DNA from: JBJGXI01 sp045635475
Lineage (GTDB): Bacteria; Bacillota; Bacilli; Bacillales; Amphibacillaceae
DNA length: 64,000 bases
NCBI RefSeq assembly: GCF_045635475.1
Contig: NZ_JBJGXI010000026.1
Location: 1-64,000, forward strand
Direction of reading: 5' to 3'
The notes beneath the pieces are model-generated. The model ran no database searches. It saw nothing but the letters and a program-made list of their open reading frames with translations, and was not told the origin of the DNA. Positions 1 through 8,606 of the stretch are shown in pieces (position 1 is the stretch's first letter; the number at the start of each line of letters is the position of its first letter). The position numbers and the translations under genes are program-made.

Positions 1-8
1 ATGGAACC

Positions 9-113
9 TTATGACAACCATGCTAACACAGGGGGTTGTCTTACTCTCTTAATTAATGCTACTTCACGATCTTTGATTAATACAACCCCACCTCTGACTC
101 TAATAGCAAACAC
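9..113 (-). pseudogene. NUDIX hydrolase N-terminal fragment (remnant)
   Basis: Reading the minus strand from a GTG at 113 gives about 34 codons that look like the first strand and turn of a NUDIX protein (VRGGVVLIKDREVALIKRVR). The reading then runs into unrelated residues and stops at 9-11. The NUDIX box that should follow within 30 residues is absent. I infer a truncated relic; its neighbour at 144-540 is also broken, so the window edge looks like decaying DNA. The family call rests on about 20 residues and is tentative. Confidence 0.35.
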
Positions 114-143
114 CGCCTGCACGTTCTATGATTTTATTAAATG

Positions 144-540
144 TTAAAATTGCGGACTTAATTCACTCCATACGTCAAACTTATTCTCGTCAGGATCATA
201 AAAAACAAAATTCCTCCCAGCATGTCCTCTGTTTTCAATCGCATCAACCTTGACTTCACTTGCGATCAAATCTTTATGTAAGCGAGTGTATTGCATCTAA
301 TCCATCCACTTCAAATGTGATTGAAAAACATTCTTTCCCATATATATCGTAGAAGTTTGACGATTGACCAGGATCAGATTTTATTAAGAAAAAACTTTGA
401 TTGGCCATATCAATTATTGCTTTATCTTCATCCTGATAATTTAAAATGGCATTTAACTTTTCTTTGTACCAGTCAGCAGATAATTGTACATTTGTGACCG
501 GAATATAGCTGGTTCCAACTCTTAATAGTTTATTGCGCAT
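144..540 (-). pseudogene. VOC/glyoxalase-family protein, frameshifted
   Basis: The N-terminal 85 residues (start ATG at 540; motif VTNVQLSADWYKEKLN) are typical of the vicinal-oxygen-chelate fold, which includes glyoxalase I and bleomycin-resistance proteins. The reading frame ends early at 274. The neighbouring frame continues the same domain without a gap in sense: LHKDLIASEVKVDAIENRG, then FYDPDENKFDVWSE, and a stop at 144-146. FYDPDGN-like motifs are the usual C-terminal VOC signature. A single-base shift near 286-294 therefore splits the gene. It could be a true mutation or a sequencing error. Substrate unknown. Confidence 0.7.
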
Positions 541-750
541 AACGATTTATCCCCTTTCTTCATTTCTAAAACTACTCATAATTGGATAAATAAGCTCGGA
601 TGTTATCAAATCTCGATTAACATTAGTTTATTTCATAATACTGATTTTTAGCTGGCTATATAAAGTAATTATACATAACTGCCTATTTTTTAGACTGGAT
701 AGGATATAGCCAAAACACCCACCCAGACCACCGTATTATTGGTGGAAGTA

Positions 751-786
751 ACAGAAAGAGCGTCACTTATATGACGCTCTTTCTGT
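751..786 (-). terminator. Hairpin after the diguanylate cyclase gene
   Basis: A perfect 15-bp stem (751-765 with 772-786) and a 6-base loop begin 4 bases after the cyclase stop codon. There is no long T-run on either side, so it may act as an RNA-end stabiliser or a weak terminator. Confidence 0.6.
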
Positions 787-789
787 TGC

Positions 790-2373
790 TTAATCCTGGT
801 CCTTCGACCAAACTGTCGTCTTGTTTCTACCCTCTAATTTTGATTGATATAATGCCTTATCGGCCAACCTAAATAATTCCTCTATAGAATTAGTATGGAT
901 TGGAAAGACAGAAATACCAAGAGAAATCGTAATCGGTCTACCAACTGGGCTATCCTTGTCGGCAATCGAAGTTCGTAAATCTTCAGCAATTTTGTATGCA
1001 TCATTAGCCGTTGTATTCTGTAGAAGTAGAACGAACTCTTCCCCACCATACCTGAAAAGTGAATCCGTTCTCCGTATATCAGATTGAATCGATTGAACAA
1101 GAAATTTTAAAACGTCATCACCAGCTTGGTGACCATACGTATCATTTATAAGTTTAAAGTGATCTGCATCGATAGCAACTAACGTAAATAATTGGCCATC
1201 CATAGACCATCTTTCCATCACTTCATTAAGCTTTCTCCGATTAGGAATACCTGTAAGTGGGTCTGTCATTGCTGCATCCGTTAATTTATTATTATTTCTC
1301 TTTACTTCCTCAATCGCTAGCGAAACACTCTTCGTTAAAATATCCGCTTCTCTGTTCCAATGCGCTTTATTTTCAGGAATAGATACTGATTTTCCGGCCA
1401 CTAGGTTATCAAAAACATTCGCTAATTCAATAAAAGGCTGTGCAAGCTTTCTCGCAAATATAATAGCGATAAACAGAATTATAAAAAATGGTGGAAGCAT
1501 GTATATGATAAGTCTTTTAATATGAGTTAAAAGTACTTCATTAACATAAGAGACCGGGGTTTGTTGAACGACTCCCCATCCCGTCTCTAGTACAGCACTG
1601 TAAGCGGCAAGCATTGATATCCCTTGCGTATTCGTAACGCGTTCTTTTCCACTTATACCTTTTAATATTTTTTGAACAATTGGATTACTTGTTACATCTT
1701 CTCCTATTCTGTTACGGTCAGGGTGAAATAACAACGATCCGCTTGGACCAACAACATAATAATATGATCCATTTTCTTCAACAATGTCATTCCCAAGTAT
1801 CTGATTAAGTACATTTTGTTCTTGTAAGTAAATGGAACCTGCAATCATACCTTTATAAGTTCCCTGCTTATCATATAACGGTTCGCTCATCAGCACAATC
1901 AACCGACCTGATTGTGCAACATAGGGTGATGTTAATGTTTGTTTTTTAGACTCGAGCACTTCCTTGGTAATCCCGGTAGCATCATCACCTTTTAGACCTA
2001 CGCTAATCGGGGCAATATTACGAACAATTCCTGTTTCATCAATCCAAGACAATGAATTAAAATATCTGCTACTTTTTCGCAAGATTTCCAATTGCTCTTG
2101 AATTTCATCATCCGTCATCTCTTCATGGTTAGCAAGAAATTCTTTCGTATCTATTAAACTTAACCGCATTGCTCTAAATATGGAATCTACAGTGCTGCTA
2201 ATTTTATTTGATTTAGAAAAATTCGAGGAAAGATAAGTATTTGTTAATGTTTCTTTCTCAGATTGATAAGAGGAGAATAGCAAGACTATAAATGTAAAAA
2301 TGACACAAAGTGACACAAGGCCAGTTAATAATGGTGTTAATTTAAATTTTCTTTTGTAAAAAAAGTTCTTCAT
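790..2373 (-). CDS. Membrane diguanylate cyclase, Cache sensor + GGDEF
   Basis: Predicted to make cyclic di-GMP from two GTP at the inner face of the membrane. Order over 527 residues: transmembrane helix about 13-34, an extracellular Cache-like sensor of about 250 residues, a second helix about 288-308, a short linker, and a GGDEF domain. The active-site motif is GGEEF (about 443-447), and an RxxD inhibitory site (about 434-437) sits five residues before it, so product feedback is expected. I place the start at the ATG at 2373, which has GGGAG nine bases upstream; a longer reading to 2418 lacks a ribosome site. It is a stand-alone gene. The ligand of the sensor is unknown. Confidence 0.9.
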   Translation of the reverse strand: MKNFFYKRKFKLTPLLTGLVSLCVIFTFIVLLFSSYQSEKETLTNTYLSSNFSKSNKISSTVDSIFRAMRLSLIDTKEFLANHEEMTDDEIQEQLEILRKSSRYFNSLSWIDETGIVRNIAPISVGLKGDDATGITKEVLESKKQTLTSPYVAQSGRLIVLMSEPLYDKQGTYKGMIAGSIYLQEQNVLNQILGNDIVEENGSYYYVVGPSGSLLFHPDRNRIGEDVTSNPIVQKILKGISGKERVTNTQGISMLAAYSAVLETGWGVVQQTPVSYVNEVLLTHIKRLIIYMLPPFFIILFIAIIFARKLAQPFIELANVFDNLVAGKSVSIPENKAHWNREADILTKSVSLAIEEVKRNNNKLTDAAMTDPLTGIPNRRKLNEVMERWSMDGQLFTLVAIDADHFKLINDTYGHQAGDDVLKFLVQSIQSDIRRTDSLFRYGGEEFVLLLQNTTANDAYKIAEDLRTSIADKDSPVGRPITISLGISVFPIHTNSIEELFRLADKALYQSKLEGRNKTTVWSKDQD

Positions 2374-2591
2374 TGTGAATAACTCCCAAATCATGCAATT
2401 TATATAAATTAACTCCAAAACATGTTGTATTATACACTACTTTTTTAAAAATTCATACATTCATCTTATAGATATAAAGTAGAGACGGGGAGTAAAGATT
2501 GATATGTAGTTGAAAAAAAGTAGAAGTTAATACAATCACAGATGCACTAACTTCCATTGTTTATGGTTTATTTACGTTATAAATAAATTGA

Positions 2592-2912
2592 CTAGAAAGA
2601 AGGCAAATTATCTAAATTATTTTCACTTATACCATCTGGCTCACTACGGATAATATCCCTACCATACTTATGAAAAACATCAACATTCCCTAATTCACCT
2701 GTTTTTGCCTCATCTAATGCGGAAATATAGTCTAATTCTCTTCCGCTATCAGTTTTAAATGCAATTAGATCCCCATCATCATTTTTGCGAACAGCAACTA
2801 TTTTCTCTTTTCCTTGATCTTGATGTGCAATTTTTTCCTCATCTGCTGCTTGTTTTTTATACTCAGAGAATATCTTTTCAAAATCTTGATTATTAATACG
2901 AATCACCTCCAT
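2592..2912 (-). CDS. DUF3892-type small protein
   Basis: A 106-residue soluble protein whose centre and end (KIVAVRKNDDGDLIAFKTDSG, then GRDIIRSEPDG and ENNLDNLP) match the DUF3892 family of Firmicutes. No function is known. The N-terminal 30 residues are charged and helical. The start is puzzling: the only in-frame ATG (2912) has no ribosome site before it, while a strong GGAGGTG lies inside the first codons (2904-2910). Translation might begin at an ATT a few codons downstream, or the ATG may be used weakly. Confidence 0.75.
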   Translation of the reverse strand: MEVIRINNQDFEKIFSEYKKQAADEEKIAHQDQGKEKIVAVRKNDDGDLIAFKTDSGRELDYISALDEAKTGELGNVDVFHKYGRDIIRSEPDGISENNLDNLPSF

Positions 2913-3102
2913 GGCTAGAATTAGTATGGTTGTATCTTTTTGAATTTATGTGTAAAGACAACAGATAGCGTATGTAGTTTGTCTTAGGTTATTACAACTG
3001 GGCAATCCGTTAAATTTTGTAATACTTTTCACGTTATATTGTAATATCTCTGTAATATTGCGAATATGCTTTAATAGTACGATTAAGAAATGAGGTATAT
3101 TC

Positions 3103-3327
3103 ATGCGAAGAATGAACCAATGTTTTCAGTGCTATGACCATATGCTAGTGTTGCTTCATGATGTAACACACAACTATATAAGTAGTGACCATAGAGAAGA
3201 TTATTTCACCAAATATCAAGCATCCGGACTGGGTAAAATTACTTGTCAGTCATGTGGTCGGGAAGTAGAATATACAAGTCGTGAAAATAATAACTGGTAC
3301 GAAATGGGAACAAAGAAAGTCAATTAA
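3103..3327 (+). CDS. Small CxxC protein, unknown function
   Basis: A 74-residue protein that I do not recognise. It has two CxxC pairs (CFQC near residue 8-11 and CQSC near 49-52), spaced as in a one-zinc ribbon. A GAGGT ribosome site lies six bases before the ATG, and a strong terminator follows immediately (3338-3378), so it is a single-gene unit. A small zinc-ribbon protein is the likeliest reading; a role cannot be given. Confidence 0.7.
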   Translation: MRRMNQCFQCYDHMLVLLHDVTHNYISSDHREDYFTKYQASGLGKITCQSCGREVEYTSRENNNWYEMGTKKVN

Positions 3328-3337
3328 AGTTACTTTT

Positions 3338-3378
3338 AGCAAAAGGGCAACACTACATTTGCCCTTTTGCTATTTTTT
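3338..3378 (+). terminator. Rho-independent terminator of the CxxC gene
   Basis: A 13-bp stem (3338-3350 with 3359-3371) with an 8-base loop is followed by ATTTTTTTA on the plus strand. It sits between convergent genes and ends the plus-strand one. Confidence 0.85.
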
Positions 3379-3635
3379 TATCGGTTTTCTTCTTTATTCC
3401 CAGTAACATCCACTGCTGCCATATTATTGTTTAAATAAGCAGTCGGTGTGGATTCATTAGGTTGCTCTTCTGAGTAGAACTTTTCATTAAGCTTCATGTT
3501 GGCTTCTGCAGTTTTATTTCTTCCACTGGTACTGTTTTCATTCACTTCAACTTCTCCTTTATAAAATTTCTCATTTAACTTAAGATTTGCATTTTTTGCT
3601 TCTTTGTTGATTTGATCCTTCTTATAAACTGACAC
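3378..3635 (-). CDS. Small repeat protein with two KLNEKFY units
   Basis: I do not recognise this family. The 85-residue hydrophilic product has no Cys and no membrane segment. It carries two copies of a 14-residue unit (ANLKLNEKFYKGE and ANMKLNEKFYSEE) about 30 residues apart, followed by a low-complexity tail. The GTG at 3635 is chosen because GGAGG lies eight bases upstream; the longer reading from a TTG at 3656 would put this ribosome site inside the gene. The duplicated short linear motif suggests two identical binding sites for one partner, which is inference. Confidence 0.65.
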   Translation of the reverse strand: MSVYKKDQINKEAKNANLKLNEKFYKGEVEVNENSTSGRNKTAEANMKLNEKFYSEEQPNESTPTAYLNNNMAAVDVTGNKEENR

Positions 3636-3723
3636 AGACTTTACCTCCTTTTTCAAATCTGTTGTAGATTACTTTTCCCATTTATCCTAGTTATTACACT
3701 TTGATAGTGCTTTCCAGATAAAA

Positions 3724-3750
3724 AGACCTGACTCACTTGCAGTCAGGTCT
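3724..3750 (-). terminator. Terminator after the 110-aa membrane protein gene
   Basis: A 10-bp perfect stem (3724-3733 with 3741-3750) lies just beyond the stop at 3757 and is followed on the minus strand by TTTTATC. Confidence 0.8.
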
Positions 3751-3756
3751 CCAATC

Positions 3757-4089
3757 CTATAAAAAATATTCTCTGTAATAAATTAGTGTTCCGATTAGTG
3801 CTACTACTGAATAACCCACAGCGGTATAAAAAGAAATAGATGGGCTAAATTTCCGCTCACTCGTTGTATCTTGCTTAATACCAGTGCTGGACTGAATTTG
3901 AAGATCCATGCTCCGACTAGTATAACCTCCTGATGAGTTGAAAAATCGTATTACCACGGCAACGAATATACCAACAAAAACAGCGATATCAAAAAATTTC
4001 ATTTCAAATATCCATGCAACACCGAAATTGATTAACAAAAGAATTGCAATTGTGATTAACATACTAATAAACGTTCGAATCAGAATCAT
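3757..4089 (-). CDS. Small membrane protein, unknown function
   Basis: A 110-residue protein with three likely transmembrane helices (about 7-25, 31-48 and 88-106) and a polar Ser/Gln-rich loop of about 35 residues between the second and third. I see no catalytic motif and do not recognise the family. AAAAGGGG lies directly before the ATG, closer than usual, so an alternative start a few codons later is possible. It is a single-gene unit with its own terminator. Confidence 0.6.
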   Translation of the reverse strand: MILIRTFISMLITIAILLLINFGVAWIFEMKFFDIAVFVGIFVAVVIRFFNSSGGYTSRSMDLQIQSSTGIKQDTTSERKFSPSISFYTAVGYSVVALIGTLIYYREYFL

Positions 4090-4163
4090 CCCCTTTTTAT
4101 ATGTAGGCTAATATCTATTCTACGATTCACATTCAAGAATGGTTTCATTTTTCCTTAAATAGG

Positions 4164-4203
4164 AAAAAGGCAGCATCCGCTTAAGCGTGAAATACTGCTT
4201 TTT
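4164..4203 (-). terminator. Terminator left behind a decayed gene
   Basis: AAAAAGGCAG (4164-4173) pairs with CTGCTTTTT (4195-4203), with T-rich sequence after it on the minus strand. It directly follows the gene remnant ending at 4219, so it probably once ended that gene. Confidence 0.65.
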
Positions 4204-4218
4204 CTCCATCTATTCATT

Positions 4219-4372
4219 TTAGAAATAAGCTTCTGTAGGTAATTCGAATTCCCATGGGCCGCGAACAATTACTCCTGGTTTGGTTAAGAGAAATTCTTGC
4301 CTTCTCCCCCATTCGAGATGCAACAGCAGTAATTGCAACATTGTTTTTAACGGTGTTCTCCGCGATCTTCAT
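4219..4372 (-). pseudogene. Frameshifted C-terminal gene remnant
   Basis: Two adjacent minus-strand frames read like one protein end. The first gives KIAENTVKNNVAITAVASRM and then GEKARISL. The other carries on with KPGVIVRGPWEFELPTEAYF and a stop at 4219-4221. Both have ordinary amino-acid composition, and a terminator follows. The 5' part is missing, and a family A repeat begins 26 bases upstream at 4398, so insertion of the repeat may have broken the gene. I cannot name the protein. Confidence 0.5.
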
Positions 4373-4397
4373 ATGATTGAAATGTTTCTGCCTCTGG

Positions 4398-4663
4398 TGA
4401 ACAAAAGCGCAGAGCGCCGGTTAGCGACGTACGGACTGGACTGAACCGTAGGACCAGAGTATGCTTCGAAGCTTTACCTCGCACGAAGAAAATTGCTCTA
4501 TATTTTCGAGGAGATAAAGGAAACACGGTGAACGAAGTGAATCGATGTTGACTTATCGTACGGAGGTGAGGGAAGTCTCGCTAGTCGCTGGCGCTCGGAG
4601 CTGGCCGTGGCTAAATAACTCAGCAAGATATCCACAACTGTTTATTTTTATAATTTCCTAGAC
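4398..4663. repeat. Dispersed structured repeat, family A copy 1
   Basis: Closely matches 37336-37541. Shared blocks include GAACAAAAGCGC, TTAGCGACGTA, GACTGGACTGAACCGTAGGA, GATAAAGGAAACACGGTGAA, GATGTTGACTTATCGTACGG, ACTAGTCGCT or CTAGTCGCT, and the end block TTTATAATTTCCTAGAC. The flanks GAGCGCC/AGCGAC pair with GTCGCT/GGCGCTC to give a basal stem. This copy has about 59 extra bases (roughly 4454-4512) that copy 2 lacks. It lies between the CtaG-like gene and the remnant at 4219. Confidence 0.8.
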
Positions 4664-4679
4664 GACAAGAAATTTTTTC

Positions 4680-5417
4680 TTATGATTCAAGCTTCCCTAC
4701 TACCCATAAACTACCTTTATGGAACCCAATCATCATAAATGCTGCTAATCCTTGATTTAAACGTGCCGGTAACAACGTACTTTGTATATCATCTATTGTC
4801 ATTCCTATCGGGAAACAAAATGCCATCGTATATGTTGAAACCATGCTGTCCACAGGAGAAAAAATTGAATCTATTAATAAGATCAAACAGGCAGGCATAA
4901 GAATTAATAAATTTACAAGTGAAAACCGACTCATTTTGTTTTTGCTCCATCCCACTTTAAGACAAAATGGTCGCCAAATGTCAATTGCTAATAGAAACAG
5001 AATCCACTTTAACACGGAAGAACTAATACCAATTTGTTGAAACAGTTCAATTCCGAAACTCATGTGTTCTAATGTTATTAAAAGTGCAAAACCCGCTAAT
5101 GATATGAAGAGGCTTAGATCGGCAATGCTTCGAGCAAAATCGGATAAATTCCATCTAATATTTGAAAATCCATGTAAAAGCATTGGTGGAATTACAAAAT
5201 ATAATAGGCATATTTCTAGCATATGTAAACTGTAGGATAAGGGGTTTATTTTACTAAGTGGGAAAGAAAGTTCAGTTATGAAAAGTAGAATGCCTGTGAG
5301 GAAAACAATTGTTTTCCTCATATTAAAATGAAGAGAATAATAAATTAGCAGAAAAAGTTGCACAGGTTTGAACCATAACCTTCGCATTATGTTGATTCTT
5401 TGATGCAAATCGTTCAC
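4680..5417 (-). CDS. CtaG-like multi-pass membrane protein
   Basis: A 245-residue protein with six to seven hydrophobic helices. The segment MLEICLLYFVIPPMLLHG resembles the core of the Bacillus caa3-type CtaG family, which helps assemble cytochrome c oxidase, but it is shorter than typical members (about 300 residues) and may be a divergent paralogue. It follows a histidine kinase gene by about 105 bases on the same strand. The GTG at 5417 is very close to AAAGG, and a TTG at 5408 has better spacing (six bases after AGGTG), so the start is uncertain. A role in metal or oxidase handling is inferred from family and neighbours. Confidence 0.6.
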   Translation of the reverse strand: MNDLHQRINIMRRLWFKPVQLFLLIYYSLHFNMRKTIVFLTGILLFITELSFPLSKINPLSYSLHMLEICLLYFVIPPMLLHGFSNIRWNLSDFARSIADLSLFISLAGFALLITLEHMSFGIELFQQIGISSSVLKWILFLLAIDIWRPFCLKVGWSKNKMSRFSLVNLLILMPACLILLIDSIFSPVDSMVSTYTMAFCFPIGMTIDDIQSTLLPARLNQGLAAFMMIGFHKGSLWVVGKLES

Positions 5418-5522
5418 CTACCTTTATATAGCCTTTAATCATAACACCCATATTATATGTATCGATACAAGCTAATTATAACGAACCTAATAAAGAACAT
5501 GCGTAATTCCACATCTTCTTCA

Positions 5523-6962
5523 TTAGATATCAATATCATACAAAGGGAGCATTATAGTTACGGTAGTTCCGTTATTATTAACCGATTCTATCCTCAAATC
5601 GCCATCATGTCTTTTAACGATCTGATAGACAATCGAAAGCCCGATACCTGTGCCGCCTTCCTTTCTAGTTCTTGACTTGTTAACACGATAAAAGCGCTCG
5701 AACACATAAGGTAATGCTTCTTCAGGAATCCCTGGCCCTGTGTCCTTTATAAAAAGTTTTGCATATAATCCTTCTTGTTCTAAGCATAGCTTCAATTCTT
5801 CTCCTGCAGATGTATATCGCAAAGCATTGTCTATAACATTACTTACCACTTGCTCTAATCTGTCTGCATCACCATTCACAATAATGTCCTCGTCTACATC
5901 TAAGATAATCTCAATATTCTTTTGGTTGGCTAAGAATTGGAATCGTTCCACAACGTCTAGAATCAATTGTGCAAAAGGCAATGGTTCCCGTCGGATTGGA
6001 TACGAATCATCCTCCAATTGTGCCAAATCAAGGAGATCATTCACTATTCGAGTAAGTCGCTCTACTTCATTTTGAATAATGGTTATATATTTGTCGGTAT
6101 CTTCCTTGCTTACTAGTCCGTCATTGATTGCTTCGGTATATCCCTTGATATAACTTAATGGTGTTCTTAATTCATGCGATACGTTTTGTAGAAACTCTCT
6201 ACGTTTTTTGTCGACTTCCTCCAATGAAGCAGCAAGCACATTAAATGAATGAGCTAAATTACCAATCTCATCTGCTTTCATTATCTTTATCCGCCTTGAG
6301 AAGTCACCCTGAGACATTTTCCCAGCTATATCCTCCATCTTCTTTAACGGTTTAATGATGTGATTAATCATTTGAAGACCTATGACCATAATTAGAATGA
6401 ACACGATTACTAGTGTAACGACTAGTACATCGCGAATAGACTGAAAGGGTTCATATATGTCAGCAAGTGGCATATAAAGAAAAATGACTGCTTTTAATTG
6501 CCTCTCCTCAAGTAATGGAATCGTTACTGCTAGTATTTCCTGATTAAATCGTGGGTGTTTTCTTATAAGAATAACTTGTTCCCCATTTAACAACCGCTGT
6601 CTTTCCTCGAAGGTAATTAAATTTGTATCCGCAAATCCCTCAAATGGGATCCCCGCGCTTAATAACATCGGATCATCGGTGAAGATAACTGTAGCATCCG
6701 AGGTTTCATCAGTCCATGCAATTTTTTCTAGAAATGCATGATGATCTGCAGTCGATGTGTAAAATGATTTTAATGCTTCTCCTTGCATGACTAGGGAGGA
6801 TTTTTGTTTTTCAACATAAAACTTCTCATATAAGTAATAAGTTAATCCTGTTCCAATCGTTATCATTATAAGAGAAACAACGATGATCGTTGTCCAAATT
6901 TTATACTTTAGCCCATAGTTCGCATTCCGTCTCAAATCTCGAATTTGTACCCAACTCCCCAA
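5523..6962 (-). CDS. Sensor histidine kinase, HAMP type
   Basis: Autophosphorylates on His and passes phosphate to the regulator encoded just upstream. Order: helix about 25-45, an extracellular sensor of about 130 residues, helix about 178-198, HAMP, then the H-box VSHELRTPLS (His about 263), N-box DNALRYT, and the DTGPGIP and GGTGIGLSI nucleotide boxes, all intact. The reading opens at a TTG at 6962 inside the regulator gene without a good ribosome site. A TTG at 6935 overlapping the regulator stop (TTGA) is an equally good start by translational coupling. The neighbouring lipoproteins suggest it senses a state outside the membrane. Confidence 0.9.
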   Translation of the reverse strand: MGSWVQIRDLRRNANYGLKYKIWTTIIVVSLIMITIGTGLTYYLYEKFYVEKQKSSLVMQGEALKSFYTSTADHHAFLEKIAWTDETSDATVIFTDDPMLLSAGIPFEGFADTNLITFEERQRLLNGEQVILIRKHPRFNQEILAVTIPLLEERQLKAVIFLYMPLADIYEPFQSIRDVLVVTLVIVFILIMVIGLQMINHIIKPLKKMEDIAGKMSQGDFSRRIKIMKADEIGNLAHSFNVLAASLEEVDKKRREFLQNVSHELRTPLSYIKGYTEAINDGLVSKEDTDKYITIIQNEVERLTRIVNDLLDLAQLEDDSYPIRREPLPFAQLILDVVERFQFLANQKNIEIILDVDEDIIVNGDADRLEQVVSNVIDNALRYTSAGEELKLCLEQEGLYAKLFIKDTGPGIPEEALPYVFERFYRVNKSRTRKEGGTGIGLSIVYQIVKRHDGDLRIESVNNNGTTVTIMLPLYDIDI

Positions 6963-7606
6963 ACTGTTTTAATATAGGCCCCTGCTGAACCCATTTTAAT
7001 TCGAAGGGTTTTAATATGCGTATCTACTGTTCTTGGAGTTCCAGTACTGTCAAATCCCCATATTTTATCCAGTAATTGATCCCTTGAAAAGACCTGCCCT
7101 TGATGATTTATGAAGAACTGCAATAAGCTAAATTCTTTTCTTGTTAAATTCAAGGTCTGGCCCTCTACTTCCACTTTATGTCCTTCGAGATCAATAACCA
7201 TGTTATCGACTGTCAACAGTTGTTGAGGTAGTCTAAAATTATTAGACCGTCTTAATAACGCTTCCACGCGAGCAATTAATTCTTTTGGACTAAATGGTTT
7301 TACAATATAGTCATCTGCACCAATTTTGAGTCCATGGACACGGTCTAACTCCTCGCTCTTAGCGGTTAGCATAATAATCGGTACGTTCGATGATTCCCGC
7401 ACTGTTTTACAAACTGAAAAGCCATCTAACTTTGGCATCATAATATCTAATATAAGCAAATCAAATGGTTGCCTCTGCCAATAAGATAATGCCTCAGTAC
7501 CGTCATAGGCAACTACCGTTTGATATCCTTCCTTATCCAAATAGGAGCCTACTAGAGCCACCATTTGCTCCTCATCATCAGCAATTAAAATTTTATATTT
7601 AGTCAT
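6932..7606 (-). CDS. OmpR-family response regulator
   Basis: A 224-residue two-domain regulator. The receiver has the acidic pair D10/D11, the phospho-acceptor D54 (LILDIMMPK), T81 and K103 (IVKPF). The C-terminal winged helix ends in TVWGVGYKFEI, as in PhoP/ResD-type regulators. The ATG at 7606 has AGGTGA five bases upstream; it overlaps the stop of the lipoprotein gene by eight bases, so the two are co-translated. Targets are unknown; the surrounding cluster is the natural first candidate. Confidence 0.92.
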   Translation of the reverse strand: MTKYKILIADDEEQMVALVGSYLDKEGYQTVVAYDGTEALSYWQRQPFDLLILDIMMPKLDGFSVCKTVRESSNVPIIMLTAKSEELDRVHGLKIGADDYIVKPFSPKELIARVEALLRRSNNFRLPQQLLTVDNMVIDLEGHKVEVEGQTLNLTRKEFSLLQFFINHQGQVFSRDQLLDKIWGFDSTGTPRTVDTHIKTLRIKMGSAGAYIKTVWGVGYKFEI

Positions 7607-8573
7607 GCTCTTCACCTAAAATCATCATATAAGGTCCTTCTGCTAACTGTAGCTGTTCCGATAATTGAAAATTGGAGCGATCTATAACCGATAGCGCGTT
7701 ACCGTCAATACTAGTCACATAAATATTTTGTCGATTCCCCGTGATGTGATATGGATTTGCAGCAACCTCCATCGCTTGAATAACTGCTCGTGTTTGAATA
7801 TCCACTTGATAAACCATATTCTCCCCATGACAAACAACATAAACATATTGGTCGTATTGATCACCATAAAAACCAACTGGCATCAGGCCCACTTCGATTC
7901 GGTCGATCTGCTCACCCGTTTCTGGGTCATATATGTACACTTGATCATTCAGCGAACCGTATGCTCCGTGCCCACCAATCCAAACATTTTCCCCATCATA
8001 AAAGATCCCATTTGGACGTTCTACGATCGGAAATTGTAACACTTCCTCGTTGTTATTTACATCCACCACAGATATGGAAGCAGCCTCTGTGTTCATCACA
8101 TATAATTGATGCTTATTAGAATTATATACCATAGATGTAGGTCCATCACCTACAGATACGCGCGTTTGTATTTTATTGCTTGTTCCATCCATATATCCAA
8201 TTTGGTCTGTTTCACTATCGGAGAAAAACAAAAGGTTTTCTGCTTCATTATAAAGTAAGTTATTAAATTCCATACTTGTTTTTACTACCTTATCTATTTT
8301 TCCATTAAGTAAATTTAGGTTAAACAAACCATCTTCATTCTGGCTAGAAAAAATGATAGTGTTTTCATCAATTTTTTGCATCGCAGTTATTTGATAATCC
8401 AATTCACTCGTCGAAACCGTATTGTTATTAAGATCGACAAATGAGATAACGGAATCTTTTATATGTGAAATGATAATAGATTTATCCATGTCTGTTGGGA
8501 CCACTATTTTCTCCGAGCTACAAGCAACTAAGCATAGTAAGAAAGCAACAAGTATTACATAGTAATTTTTCAC
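7599..8573 (-). CDS. YVTN/beta-propeller lipoprotein
   Basis: A 324-residue exported lipoprotein. The signal peptide ends in the lipobox LVAC (Cys about 18). The rest consists of roughly seven 40-residue beta-propeller blades with YVTN-like phrases (QLYVMNTEAASISVVD, YVYVVCHGENMVYQVD, IYVTSIDGNALSVID). Such propellers bind partners or ligands rather than catalyse. It starts with GTG at 8573, ten bases after GGGAGG, and overlaps the regulator gene. I infer that it is an input or accessory protein for the adjacent kinase. Confidence 0.85.
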   Translation of the reverse strand: MKNYYVILVAFLLCLVACSSEKIVVPTDMDKSIIISHIKDSVISFVDLNNNTVSTSELDYQITAMQKIDENTIIFSSQNEDGLFNLNLLNGKIDKVVKTSMEFNNLLYNEAENLLFFSDSETDQIGYMDGTSNKIQTRVSVGDGPTSMVYNSNKHQLYVMNTEAASISVVDVNNNEEVLQFPIVERPNGIFYDGENVWIGGHGAYGSLNDQVYIYDPETGEQIDRIEVGLMPVGFYGDQYDQYVYVVCHGENMVYQVDIQTRAVIQAMEVAANPYHITGNRQNIYVTSIDGNALSVIDRSNFQLSEQLQLAEGPYMMILGEEHD

Positions 8574-8606
8574 GGGACAGATTCCTCCCTTCTAAAAGAT
8601 TATAAA

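Noticed and set aside
7728..8119. Two plus-strand ORFs opposite the propeller lipoprotein gene
   Set aside because: Shadows of repeated blade codons; no ribosome site.
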